Source: Adiantum capillus-veneris (taxonomy: Eukaryota; Streptophyta; Polypodiopsida; Polypodiales; Pteridaceae). Taken from it: a stretch of DNA of 64,000 nt. The stretch spans positions 24,174,451 to 24,238,450 of the forward strand of contig CM043948.1 of assembly GCA_014529385.2 (NCBI GenBank), read 5' to 3'. Positions within the stretch are counted from its first letter, which is position 1; every line of letters begins with the position of its first letter. Below, one piece after another: positions 43,720 to 52,610 of this stretch. Made by a program: the position numbers and the translations under genes. Below the pieces are notes generated by a model. That model was not told the origin of the DNA. It saw only the letters and a list, made by a program, of their open reading frames with translations, and made no database searches.

Positions 43720-44577
43720 AGCACAAAGAAATGACAACTTCCTGGGTGGATGTTATTACAAAGACTCAACAAAAAGCGATGAGACGGAGAAATGGATTGA
43801 GGTTGCAAAGAAAGTAAAAGGCAAGGAAACAACGTCCACACCCAGTATTATTAACCTAACACTAGAAGAGGAGCAAAGAAGATGTGTGCGCACTTTGCCT
43901 GTGAGGATCTGTGGCCTTAGAGACAAAGGTAATGTGGACGAAGAGGTAAAGTACTCATGACTATGATGGGGGTTAGTGAGCCGGTGCACACAAGAGCTTG
44001 GAAGCAATGGGGAAACCTCGAAAGAAAGGCACTCATCCTTCGCTTTCCCTCCATGGAAGCAAAGGACTTTTTGAAGAAGAGACCAACTCTCAAGAAGACG
44101 GGCATCTTTCTTGGGGATGACCTTACCCTCTCGCAGATCGCTCATATGCAGGAGGTAATGCCGGAAATTAGAGCGGTAAGGGAAAAAGGTAAGATTGCGT
44201 TTTATCGAGATGGAAGAGAGATGATAATGGAGCGACGCTCCACATGACGGTGCAAGACCTATGGGACCACACTCAAAGTTGCTACCTCGAATTGTAATGG
44301 ATCTATGTGCCTTAATGTCGGTGCTTTTGAGGATAGTTTTACTGGGGGAGAGATCATTTTCTACTCTGAGACACATTAGGCCCCTGGGCAGTCTTTGCTT
44401 CACGTCAATGGATACAGATGGGAGACAGCCTGCAGACAGGAGACATGATCATAGCATAGAGGGCGGGGCTCAGGGGGAGTGGCAGTGTTCTTCTTGGAGG
44501 AGTTGCAACCATTGATACATATAGCCCGCAGGGATGAGCAAGCTAGGTACATGTGGGTGAGATATAGAGTAGAGGGA
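43720..44577 (+). pseudogene. LINE 5' piece: pre-endonuclease region and endonuclease start
   Basis: 43957-44247 reads PSMEAKDFLKKRPTLKKTGI, FLGDDLTLSQIAHMQEVMPE and REKGKIAFYRDGREMI, an ORF1-like LINE segment. From 44270 the endonuclease start follows: LKVATSNCNGS, then a shifted SETH and GSGGVAVFFLEELQP, resembling the N-G, E-T-H and G-G-V-A motifs of the exonuclease-endonuclease-phosphatase fold that nicks target DNA. Several frameshifts and stops. Cut at 44577 by a C-LTR scrap; the RT is absent. Confidence 0.6.
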
Positions 44578-44670
44578 AACCGGCCCGTAGGGCGGTCGAC
44601 GAAACTTTACTTTACTTAAATTTTAGGACACAGTGAAACTTCACAATTAAACCTGTGAGTGGAATTAACA
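44578..44670 (-). repeat. C-family LTR end scrap
   Basis: GAAACCGGCCCGTAGGGCGGT is the low end of the C LTR at 35251-35270; the following ~70 bases are diverged. It abuts the truncated D pol at 44671. Confidence 0.55.
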
Positions 44671-45331
44671 CTCGCCAACTAGTATTTGGCAAACCAAAGA
44701 TGAAGTCCATGGAAATACTTTGCCACTTGGCATGTGGGATTTCTAATGGGTGTAGCAAGCGAGCTTTCCTAAGGCCCTCTGCCTTATTGACCTGACACTG
44801 AGCGCATCTTTTCACATAGCTCTCTATGTAACAGCTCATCCTTGGCCAATAGAAATATCGCTTGACCAAAGCCAAAGTTCTCTGAATGCCTGGGTGCCTA
44901 GCGCTAGGAACATTGTGGCATTTGTACAAAATCCTTTGTCCAAACTCATCGATTTCGGGCACGCAGACTTTTCCATTTCTGAACAATAGTCCACCTCTAA
45001 TGGAATATTGTCGCTGTCTCATCTCTCCGGCACGATTCACTTTGGTCTCCGGATCACCCAAGCCTGTACACGAGTCATGCCCCACTTCGACCTCATTCCA
45101 TATCTTGCCAAAATGGCTATTAGAACGACATAGCCCTCGGAGAGAGAGATAGAAATCCGTTGAGATTTCAGCCATAGATAAGGCATTAACCTCAGGAATC
45201 TTGCTGAGTGCATCGGCAACTCGATTGCTGGATCCTTTTCTATAACGGATCCCAAAGTCAAACTCTTGCATAAGCTCAACCCATCTAGCCTTCCGGCCTC
45301 TAAGATCACTCTGATCACAGACATAGCGCAA
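44671..45331 (-). pseudogene. D element: RNase H end and integrase N-terminus
   Basis: LRGRKARWVELMQEFDFGIR and VADALSKIPEVNAL are the RNase H tether; CHNVPSARHPGIQRTLALVK, RYFYWPRMSCYIESYVKRCA, QCQVNK give the HHCC zinc-binding module, then MDFIFGLPNTSW with the first catalytic Asp. One long open frame; sequence after ~44671 is foreign. Confidence 0.88.
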
Positions 45332-45367
45332 GGAATGATGATCTGTCCATGCAACAAACGTAGAGCC

Positions 45368-45883
45368 TTACAAGTAGTGTCGCCATTTCCTCAAGGCATG
45401 GACTACAGCGTAAAGCTCCTTCTCATACGTTGGATAACGCATCTCAACGTCAGAAAGTTTCTCACTTTCAAACGCAACAGGACGTCCATCCTGGTATAAC
45501 ATTGTACCAATGGCAAAATCACTAGCATCCGTTTCAACCACAAACGATTTGCTAGGATCCACAATGTGCAATATTGGTGTAGTAGTCACCAAGTGCTTTA
45601 GTGTCTGAAAGGTCTCGTCGAGACGCTCATTCCAGACAACAGGGGGGCTACCTTTACGGTGAGGATCCGAAGTCTTGGGCCCTTTCACCCCTCCTTTTAA
45701 AAGTTGCATAAGCGGAGTAGCAACTTTAGAGTAGTCCTTGATAAATTTGCGAAAGAATCCTGTAAAGCCTAAGAAGGACTTCACTTGGCGCACGTTCTTC
45801 AGAATTGGCCAATTTCGCACTTTGCCCAACTTTTCAGGGTCAATGCGAATGCCATCGCGAGTAATGATGTGACCCAAGTACAA
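45368..45883 (-). pseudogene. D element: RT thumb and RNase H
   Basis: YLGHIITRDGIRIDPEKLGK, LGFTGFFRKFIKDYSKVATP, then RNase H: FVVETDASDFAIGTMLYQDG, YPTYEKELYAVVHALRKWRH. 171 open codons. A frameshift separates it from 44612-45331; the third acidic motif lies near the join at 45345. Confidence 0.88.
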
Positions 45884-46380
45884 AGCTCTTTCTTGAAGAA
45901 TTCACACTTGGAAGCCTTAACATAAAGCTTCTCAGTTCTCAGTTCTTCGAGAACAGCGCGTATACGCGCTAAGTGCTCCAACAAACTTCTGCTGTAGATC
46001 AAAATATCATCGAGAAATACAAGAACGACGTTGCCTAGAAACGGTCTCAGCAGATCATTTGCTGAAATGTAGCTGGAGCATTGGTCAAACCACAAGGCAA
46101 GACCAAAAACTCATAGTGACCATAACGAGGAATATCTTCCAGTTTGATCCGTATTTGATGATAGCTTGATCGCAGGTCTATCTTCGTAAATACAACGCTC
46201 CATGGAGCCGATCTATTAGATCGTCCATGCGTGGGAGCGGATACTTATTCTTGTCAACCCCTTGTAATCCACGCAAAAGCGGTTAGTGTTATCCTTCTTT
46301 CGAGAAAGTAACACTGGCGCTCCCCGCGGGGATTTACTTGGTCGAACAAAACCACTGTCGAGATAATCTTTCAGCTGCTG
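45799..46380 (-). pseudogene. D element: RT palm, badly decayed
   Basis: The active-site region [20 protein letters not shown] and KLYVKASKCEFFKKEL are in one frame (46095-45890). The fingers/palm start (46100-46380) is scattered over three frames with stops; YEFLV, GYHQI and DYRGL-like traces can still be read. Confidence 0.8.
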
Positions 46381-46737
46381 CTAAATCTCGTCCTCCTCGG
46401 TTTTACTAAACCGATAGTGTTGCTTTGGGAAGGGCTGACTACCAGCCACCAACTCAATGCCATGATCTACTCCTCTCGAAGGCAGCAAGCTAGGAGGTAG
46501 ATCATCGGGAAAAACATCCTTGAAATCAGTCATGATTTCTCGGATAAGGTTGGATTCGTCGAAATCCCCAAGTTGAATAGAAGAACATGAAACATTTTTA
46601 CAAAATTCAGTGACAGAAGTACCAAGCACTAATGAATCAAACCAAGCAGATGGCACACATCGATAAAAGTCAACATCAAAAGACTTTGTATCTTTATACA
46701 TTACCAAAGCAATAACAACTTGGTATTGCAAAACCAT
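46381..46737 (-). pseudogene. D element: protease end and RT linker
   Basis: DFKDVFPDDLPPSLLPSRGV, DHGIELVAGSQPFPKQHYRF is the gypsy linker before RT (PxxLPPxR..DHxIxL). 118 open codons, ending in a stop at the RT start. Confidence 0.85.
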
Positions 46738-46820
46738 TAGTTACAGAAATCTGATTACAAAGCGAAACAGATACATGAGGCATGTCCTGCGTAACAAAAA
46801 CAAGAGAGTGATGTACATAG

Positions 46821-47490
46821 TGTCACAAGACGGGCACCACGTGTCAATAGAAAAGAACAGATTGAACAGACTTTTAGCACTTCAATAAAAATAGAACTGA
46901 GAGAGAGAAATGACACGCGACACAGAGTGGCGGAATTCCATCCCAGAGAGTATTGGCCCCAAACCTTGGCGCCCCTTTCGGTATTTCTTTATATTGCATC
47001 AACACAATACAAGCCAATACTCCAGACTCTGCACCTAGCATGCCAGAGAATGAGCCCTAACCTCATATTTAAAGGCCCTTGGCGTGAAACGCAGCTATAG
47101 TAAAAAGGCCTTTAAAACTCAAAAGCTTCTGGTCCAAAAGCAATGCCAAAAAGCTGCCAGCGCAATTTACGAAAATTCGTACAGTCCTGCCACGTCAGCA
47201 CCACCAACGTGAAAAGCGGAAATCCGTACAATTATGCCGCGTCAGTAGTCAGCGTAATTTTCGGAACTTCCGTACAGCTGCCACGTCATCAACTTTGTCT
47301 GAGTGTGTGTGTTAGTCTTGCTTTATTTTAATCCCTTTATGTCACTGGGGCCCCATCGGACGGGGTCCCCATAAGTTGGTAGGACTTCTTCTTCTTCTGC
47401 TACTTGTTCTTCTTAGGGTTTAGGTCCCTAGGTCGGCATGTGTAAGTTGGCTCAATTCTTTAGGCTTTGACACGTCAACAGTTTGTGACA
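46821..47490 (-). repeat. B-family solo LTR with target duplication CATAG
   Basis: 670 bases; plus-strand ends TGTCACAAGACGGGC and ..ACAGTTTGTGACA. Flanked by CATAG at 46816-46820 and 47491-47495. It interrupts the D protease, whose frame (WFYDKQDS / IDYV side) continues across it. The shared block is at 46950-46990 in minus orientation. Confidence 0.92.
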
Positions 47491-47495
47491 CATAG

Positions 47496-48310
47496 TCTAT
47501 TTACAATGAGTCTTGTTTATCATAAAACCATGGAATTCTTAAAATAACATTTGCTCTATCCAAGTGCATGATGTGGAAACCTAGGTTCTCTTTGTAATCA
47601 GCTAGCTCAAGCGACAAATCTGGAACCATCTGATCCCATACATCCGTATCCTTGCACGAGCCATCTTCACGCGATACTCATGGTCATTGTCCTACGTCCG
47701 CAGGCTCAGTTTCTGCACCAATTTTGCATCCACAAAATTGTGTGAGCTTCACATTATCAAGGAGTACGGTCACGTCGTGACCATTGATCTTCCCCGAGAA
47801 ACGGAGAAGATCGTGCTTATCAAACACTTTGGTGCTAAAAGTACAATTTGTGCATGAACTATGCGCTAAATGATGGATTTCAACTTGAATGACATCAGAG
47901 TTACGTGAGATCTCGTGAATTTGAACTGAAGGACAACCTTGCGGTTTCTTTGTCTTCTTCTTGGGGCAATCCTTGATTTGGTGACCCGTCTGGCCACATC
48001 CGAAGCAAGCCCCCTTCTTCACTGCATTAGCAACTGAAGCATTTTTGGCTTTCTTCTTCTCCTGAGAAGATCTCGACGGTGATTTAGACTTTTGTTGGAG
48101 TCGAGGTCGTTTCCTCGAAGTGCCCTCACCGGATTGATGGTCTAAACTTCTTTTCTTCTCATAATTCGCTCCATTTATCAAATGGAACGTCGTGGCCTTT
48201 GCCATTGCATCCTCGACGTCAGTTGGGGCTTTGTCCTTAATTAAGGCCCAAAGATAATCTTCAATCCCAATAGGTACATGTGCACGGCGTGTGTGGAATC
48301 CACCTTGCAA
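47496..48310 (-). pseudogene. D element: gag end, zinc knuckle and protease
   Basis: Lys/Arg/Ser-rich stretch, CCHC knuckle CFGCGQTGHQIKDC (~47985-48026), then protease GKINGHDVTVLLDNVKLTQF. The usual D-S/T-G triad here reads D-N-V, so the enzyme would be dead. MHLDRANVILRIPWFYDKQD (~47520-47580, shifted frame) is the protease C-terminal part next to the solo LTR. Confidence 0.8.
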
Positions 48311-48975
48311 GAGGTGAGCGCTTCTTTGAAAGCCGTTGTGTACTTATCAAAAGATAGAGCTTTCATCGAAAGACTCTGCAATTTGGCGTAAGCTTCCAAA
48401 GCATCCATTTTGGCAAAATCCCTCTTGAATTTCACACAGAAGTCAGCCCACATCGTAGGCTTCTCTGTCATGTCGCGCCACCATGTAAGCGCCTTACTGC
48501 GCAGATAGAGAGGAATCGTCTGAATCCTCCGTTCATCATGCTCCCCATGGAGGTCGAAATACGTGGTCCATTGGTGCAACCAGTTATTTACGGCCAGTTC
48601 CGTACATTCCTTCTCTTCCCCCAAGAAATTTGTAGTTTTGTACGAAATCATGGTAGTCAGACCACCTTGTGAACGCCCAAAAGCAGCAATCTGCGTCTGC
48701 AATTGTTGGGGATGGGTTTCGCCCTTGGAAATTCGCGTAGTCGTCGATTGAGCCGTATTTTTTAGAGCGGTAAGTCGGGAACTAAGCCCTTGCACGACCC
48801 CTTCGAGAGAGGCCAAGCGAATGTTCATCTGAATGTTCGCGTTTTCCAGAGCAGTAACACGTTGATCGAAGCTCTGGAAGGTACTTGTAATCCATGTGTA
48901 TAGAGCATGCGTGAACGGAATTTGAACATTACCTGGCGCGTCCTCACGTTGCACATCTGAGCTAGAGGAATCCAT
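48241..48975 (-). pseudogene. gag: D element: gag capsid
   Basis: 245 codons from the ATG at 48975 (MDSSSSDVQREDAPGN). Coiled-coil-like segment with heptad hydrophobics (FDQRVTALENANIQMNIRLA, SLEGVVQGLSSRLTAL), then the capsid core TTYFDLHGEHDERRIQTIPL, YLRSKALTWWRDMTE, WADFCVKFKRDFAKMDALEA, FKEALTSCKVDSTHAVHMYL. It runs out of frame into the zinc-knuckle ORF near 48280. An upstream in-frame Met exists at 48999, but MDSSSS is the more typical start. Confidence 0.85.
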
Positions 48976-49038
48976 GGCAAAGTGCGTGAGAAGTTTCACG
49001 TGAAACTGGGCCTTTTTTGCACTTTTCGATCGCGAAAA

Positions 49039-50319
49039 TGTAACGTGCAGCGGAATGAATGTTGTATTTTCTGAAGATTAGTGATCTTTATTGCTCAAGG
49101 TTCCTTTTAGTTCTTAGGGAAAGAGAGAGCTTTCCGTCTTATGGAGAGTGTTGTGGTCACGAACAAAGTGAGTGGATATTGTGCGTGCAAGTGAATGAGA
49201 CTGAGAGAAGGAGAGAGAAGAGATACGACACCCGAGAGGTTGTAAAACCCTCCTCCGAAGGCCCCAGTCTCGTCGGCGAGAATGGTCTATTCTTTGATTG
49301 CACAAAGGTGTACAATGCGTATGCAATGGACTGATGCAAGTTGGACTATGCTGATGACGACGACGGTGATGACGACGACTTGATAGCTGAAATCTGGGAT
49401 CTTCTAATCGCTAAATTCTAGGACTGTTTCGGTGGCTGAAAATGACTGTTTTGGCTGCGTTTTTATGGCTGAAAATGGGGGAGCATCTGCAACCAACTTT
49501 GGGGGGATCTGCTACTTTGCTAACTGCTGAAAACCTGCGTTTTGTCACTGCTGAAATCTGCAGATTCCCTAGCGTTAGTGTTGGGCTAAAAAACGCTGGC
49601 TATATGCATCCAAAAAACGCTGATATGCTGGGGATCCTAGCTTAGTGAAAGGCTGCAAAAACGCTGGCTATATGCATCCAAAAAACGTTGATATGCTGGG
49701 GATCCTAGCGTTAGTGAAAGGCTGCAAAAACGCTGTGTTTGCTGGGGACAAAAACGCTAAGGCTGAGGTGGTTTGGTCGCGGGAAAACACCGAGGATGGG
49801 CTGATCTGCAAGGGGATTATCGCCAGAAGGTGGAAGCTTCAAGACGATGGATCTGTTGCTAGAGAAGGAAACGCCAAGGGGATGGTGAGAGGTATGGCGA
49901 GGGTCTACTGCTGGGGGGGGGGGTACTGTTGAGAAGTTGCTTGTTGAGCGGGAAGCTTCTGCTGCCTCTTCTGCCAGAAAGTGATAACTTGGGTTTGCTT
50001 ATATATTAACTTAGCAAAATTGCCCTACCTACTTTTGTTGGAAAGTCACTTAAAAATAATAAGTGAAAATAACCAAAAATAGGAAAATAGGCTAAATGCA
50101 CTGGAAAATTCCCCTGACTGAATCTGTTGGATTCTGAAGGGAATACTGATGATCATGCTGTGTGCAACCGGAGGATATGCATCTATGCTAAGTGACTGGG
50201 CATGCACGGTCTACGAATAGACTCACAAAAGTGCCAGATCATTGCTAATCTAACTAACTGAACCGTGCTGTGGTGTAGCTTGTCCACGGACACATAGGGT
50301 TGGGATGTGTCACGTGACA
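49039..50319 (-). repeat. 3' LTR of the E element
   Basis: Carries GACGACGACGGTGATGACGACGAC (trinucleotide-type repeat, 49357-49380), CAAAAACGCTGGC-type motifs (49588-49760) and a ~71-base tandem duplication (~49588-49730) that the 5' LTR lacks, plus a G-run at 49912-49921. Confidence 0.92.
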
Positions 50320-50330
50320 TCCCCTCCTTT

Positions 50331-50816
50331 TCAAAGTGAGGTACTGGTACCGAACTGTATGGCGTCGAGGGAGATCGCGAACAGCATCCGGAATCTTGGA
50401 AGGGACTCTTTGCTGGCCCACTCTGCTGTGTGGGTCGTGCGGTACTTGAACTTCATAAAGGTCTGCAACGCTTGCTTCTTTGGGCCGCGCCGAAAGCGAC
50501 ACAAAGTCTTCTGAATCTCCTTTCTTGCTTCAACTTCGTCTAGAGTCGTGGTTCTTCCATCTTCAAGAATCTCCATGGCTAAAAATTCCTGAAACAATCT
50601 CCAACACAAAACCATGAACATACCCATTCCATGTAAAGTGAAGGAAAAAAATATTGTCTTCTCTAAAAATTGTGTATGCAATGTAGATGAACATAGAGAC
50701 GGAGTGACAACCCGTTCATCAAACACATACAAACAATGCGCTCGAATCTTTTCTGTTTGATCAAAATCAATCAATTGTGGCAAATCACAATGGAAATGCC
50801 CATGCTTGGTGCTCAT
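50331..50816 (-). CDS. E element ORF3, C-terminal chromodomain-like protein
   Basis: 161 codons. The first ~100 residues are not recognised (Phe/Cys/His-rich). The end reads AMEILEDGRTTTLDEVEARK, FRRGPKKQALQTFMKFKYRT and THTAEWASKESLPRF, which resembles the chromodomain tail of gypsy pol (EIL-D..R, FLVKWK, W..EE-L) lying just before the PPT as in chromoviruses. It starts at an ATGA overlap with the stop of the upstream frame, which suggests reinitiation or one former polyprotein. A role in targeting integration is inference only. Confidence 0.5.
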   Translation of the reverse strand: MSTKHGHFHCDLPQLIDFDQTEKIRAHCLYVFDERVVTPSLCSSTLHTQFLEKTIFFSFTLHGMGMFMVLCWRLFQEFLAMEILEDGRTTTLDEVEARKEIQKTLCRFRRGPKKQALQTFMKFKYRTTHTAEWASKESLPRFRMLFAISLDAIQFGTSTSL

Positions 50817-51442
50817 ATTATCATGTGCTTGTCATGCCAAGGAAGAGACATGGAATGTGACTTCCTGACATACAAACTTTTCAACTTTTCATGAACAATC
50901 CGCATACATTCGTGCTCATCCATGAGAGAAACGTGCTCAACATACAATATGTCATGCCTAGGAAAAGGGATCACATAACGATGCTGACTACAATACAGGA
51001 AACCTTCACGAATGAAACACTCGAACAATGCGTGCGTATCAATCATGCGAACACATAATACTTCCTGTGAGGGTTCTTTGGACCAAGTCTCGAGAGCCAA
51101 GATCGCTTCTTCTTGAATGATCGAATCGTATTGTGGGGGTTCTTTGGATCTCGACTCGAAAGCCAAGATCGGATCTTCGTGATTGATCAAATCTACAACG
51201 AGGTTAGCTTCTCTAGGAAAAGCATCAACTAACACATAATCCTTGTGAACAATCACATCTTCTTCATGCAACTCATTATGCTTGTGAGAAATCACATCTT
51301 GATCATGCAAATCATCATGCTCATCATTGGCATCCAAATCATCATGCTTAGCAATATCATTCAAATCATCATGCTTATCTTTGTCATCCAAATCATCATG
51401 CTTGTCATTCAAATCATCGTCATGCTTCACACAATCATGCAA
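50813..51442 (-). CDS. E element ORF2, acidic His/Asp-repeat protein
   Basis: About 210 codons. The N-terminal part consists of 5-6 imperfect repeats of KHDDLND type (51300-51440), followed by unrecognised sequence with ESRSKEPPQYDSIIQEEAIL and LETWSKEPSQEVLCVRMID, itself a short internal repeat (xExxSKEPxQ). No ATG begins the frame: it is open upstream into the end of ORF1 in a different frame, so ORF1-ORF2 may be a frameshifted polyprotein. Function unknown. Confidence 0.45.
   Translation of the reverse strand: MHDCVKHDDDLNDKHDDLDDKDKHDDLNDIAKHDDLDANDEHDDLHDQDVISHKHNELHEEDVIVHKDYVLVDAFPREANLVVDLINHEDPILAFESRSKEPPQYDSIIQEEAILALETWSKEPSQEVLCVRMIDTHALFECFIREGFLYCSQHRYVIPFPRHDILYVEHVSLMDEHECMRIVHEKLKSLYVRKSHSMSLPWHDKHMII
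51293..51440 (-). repeat. Short minisatellite encoding HDDL repeats
   Basis: Repeated CAAATCATCATGCTT units separated by 6-12 bases (TGTCATC, TTGTCATC, AGCAATATCATT). They keep the reading frame of ORF2. Confidence 0.8.
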
Positions 51443-51452
51443 ATCCTGTGTG

Positions 51453-51950
51453 TCATGCTTTGGAGAAGGAGAGATTGATAGTCTTCTTTTCCCGAATCTC
51501 TTGCATCGGTGTCGACACTTGAGAAAAGAGTCGCAACATCTCTTGCAGTCGTGCTTTGTTCTCGCGATAAAATTCTGCTTGTCTTGCTTTGTTCTCTACT
51601 TGTCTTTCTTTTTCTTCCAAGCGTGCTTGCTCGCTCTCACGCGCTATGGTTGCCATTCCTTCTTTGTATTCACGATCTATGGCTGCCCTTCGTTCTTCGT
51701 AAGCCTTGCTTTTTGCTTTGTCTTCTGCATGTCTGCGTTTCATTTCTGCCATTCTTGTTGCATTTCTTGCTTCGAGTTGTAAATTTTGTTCCATAAACAA
51801 TAGCTTCAACTCCTCCATCGGAGCTAATGCAATCGGTGTCGTAGATGGGGAAGGGTCAGAAAAAGCTCTTGGTGGGGAAAATTCTTCTTCGCCTCTCTCA
51901 TGCTCATCACCTCCAAGCGAAGTATCCATTCCGCTTCGAGTGATGATCAT
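51453..51950 (-). CDS. E element ORF1, Gag-like coiled-coil protein
   Basis: 165 codons from ATG. MIITRSGMDT resembles the TRSG start of many gypsy Gag proteins. A Pro/Ser-rich segment follows (~30-45), then an uninterrupted charged helix from ~45 to 150 (AEMKRRHAEDKAKSKAYEER, RESEQARLEEKERQVENKAR) with heptad-like spacing: a coiled coil. No zinc knuckle or capsid core is recognisable. Probably a particle-forming or RNA-packaging protein by analogy with other gag-only elements; this is inference. Confidence 0.55.
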   Translation of the reverse strand: MIITRSGMDTSLGGDEHERGEEEFSPPRAFSDPSPSTTPIALAPMEELKLLFMEQNLQLEARNATRMAEMKRRHAEDKAKSKAYEERRAAIDREYKEGMATIARESEQARLEEKERQVENKARQAEFYRENKARLQEMLRLFSQVSTPMQEIREKKTINLSFSKA

Positions 51951-52439
51951 TCTGAAGTCGTGGGTTCTTGGGGTCTTGGGTTCTTAAGTTCACGAGGAAC
52001 TTGAGTTCTTGCGGGAGCTTGAGGTTCTTGAGGTCCTTGATTCGTGAGAATCTTGGGTTCTCGAGTCTTGAGGGTCTTGGGTTCTTGGGGTTCTTGAGGT
52101 TTTCTTTTGCTTGCAATTCGCGTTGGAGAAGGATCTTCTCTTCACCCGAGTTCTACTCTTTTCTGCGGGCGCACCCCTTGGCGGCCTTGCGCTCACACCA
52201 AGGTTGCTTTTTCCCACCTCACGTCGATTGGCCGGCCGCTAAGTGCACGGTCCGCTCTCAATGAGTGAAAAGAGACACAAGGGGAGGTTGGACAAGCCCT
52301 TCTTTCTTGGGATTCCTGTCACTCTTCAACAAAACACGATTAGGAATCGCGACGCCCAAGTAAACTTGGGTTCGTGCGATCGCAACAAGCAAAAAAAAAC
52401 TTGTGGTTCTTTCCTTGAGTAATGCAGAACACTTCCAAA
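51951..52439 (-). other. E element 5' leader with short CTTGGGTTC repeats
   Basis: 51958-52105 is a degenerate repeat of CTTGGGTTCTTGAGG-like units (period about 15-18). The rest is leader between the primer site and ORF1; no credible frame. Confidence 0.6.
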
Positions 52440-52452
52440 GCTTTGATACCAA
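52440..52452 (-). other. tRNA-iMet-type primer-binding site of the E element
   Basis: Minus strand TTGGTATCAAAGC next to the LTR end ..ACCCAACA; one mismatch to the standard TGGTATCAGAGC. Confidence 0.85.
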
Positions 52453-52610
52453 TGTTGGGTGCAACGGAATGAATGTTGTATTTTCTCAAGATTAGTGATC
52501 TTTATTGCTCAAGGTTCCTTCTAGTTCTTAGGGAAAAAGAGAGCTTTCCGTCTTATGGAGAGTACTGTGGTCACGAACAAAGTGAGTGGATATTGTGCGT
52601 GCAAGTGAAT
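52453..52610 (-). repeat. 5' LTR of the E element, part 1
   Basis: Matches 49039-49196 (TGTTGGGTGCAACGGAATG..GCAAGTGAATG). Interrupted at 52610/52611 by a plus-strand LTR. Confidence 0.92.

Larger units (their letters stand above)
44671..49038 (-). mobile_element. Divergent gypsy element (family D), main part
   Basis: Minus-strand gag, protease, RT, RNase H and integrase start, interrupted by a B solo LTR (46821-47490). It ends at 44671 just inside the integrase core. At the high end the E element inserted after GAAAA (49034-49038), and D resumes at 60681. From there up, a primer site (61631-61642) and an LTR (61643-62026) in the same orientation are the likely 5' end. Sequence is well separated from A/B/C (FLDD active site, different gag). 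No 3' LTR is present. Confidence 0.8.
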
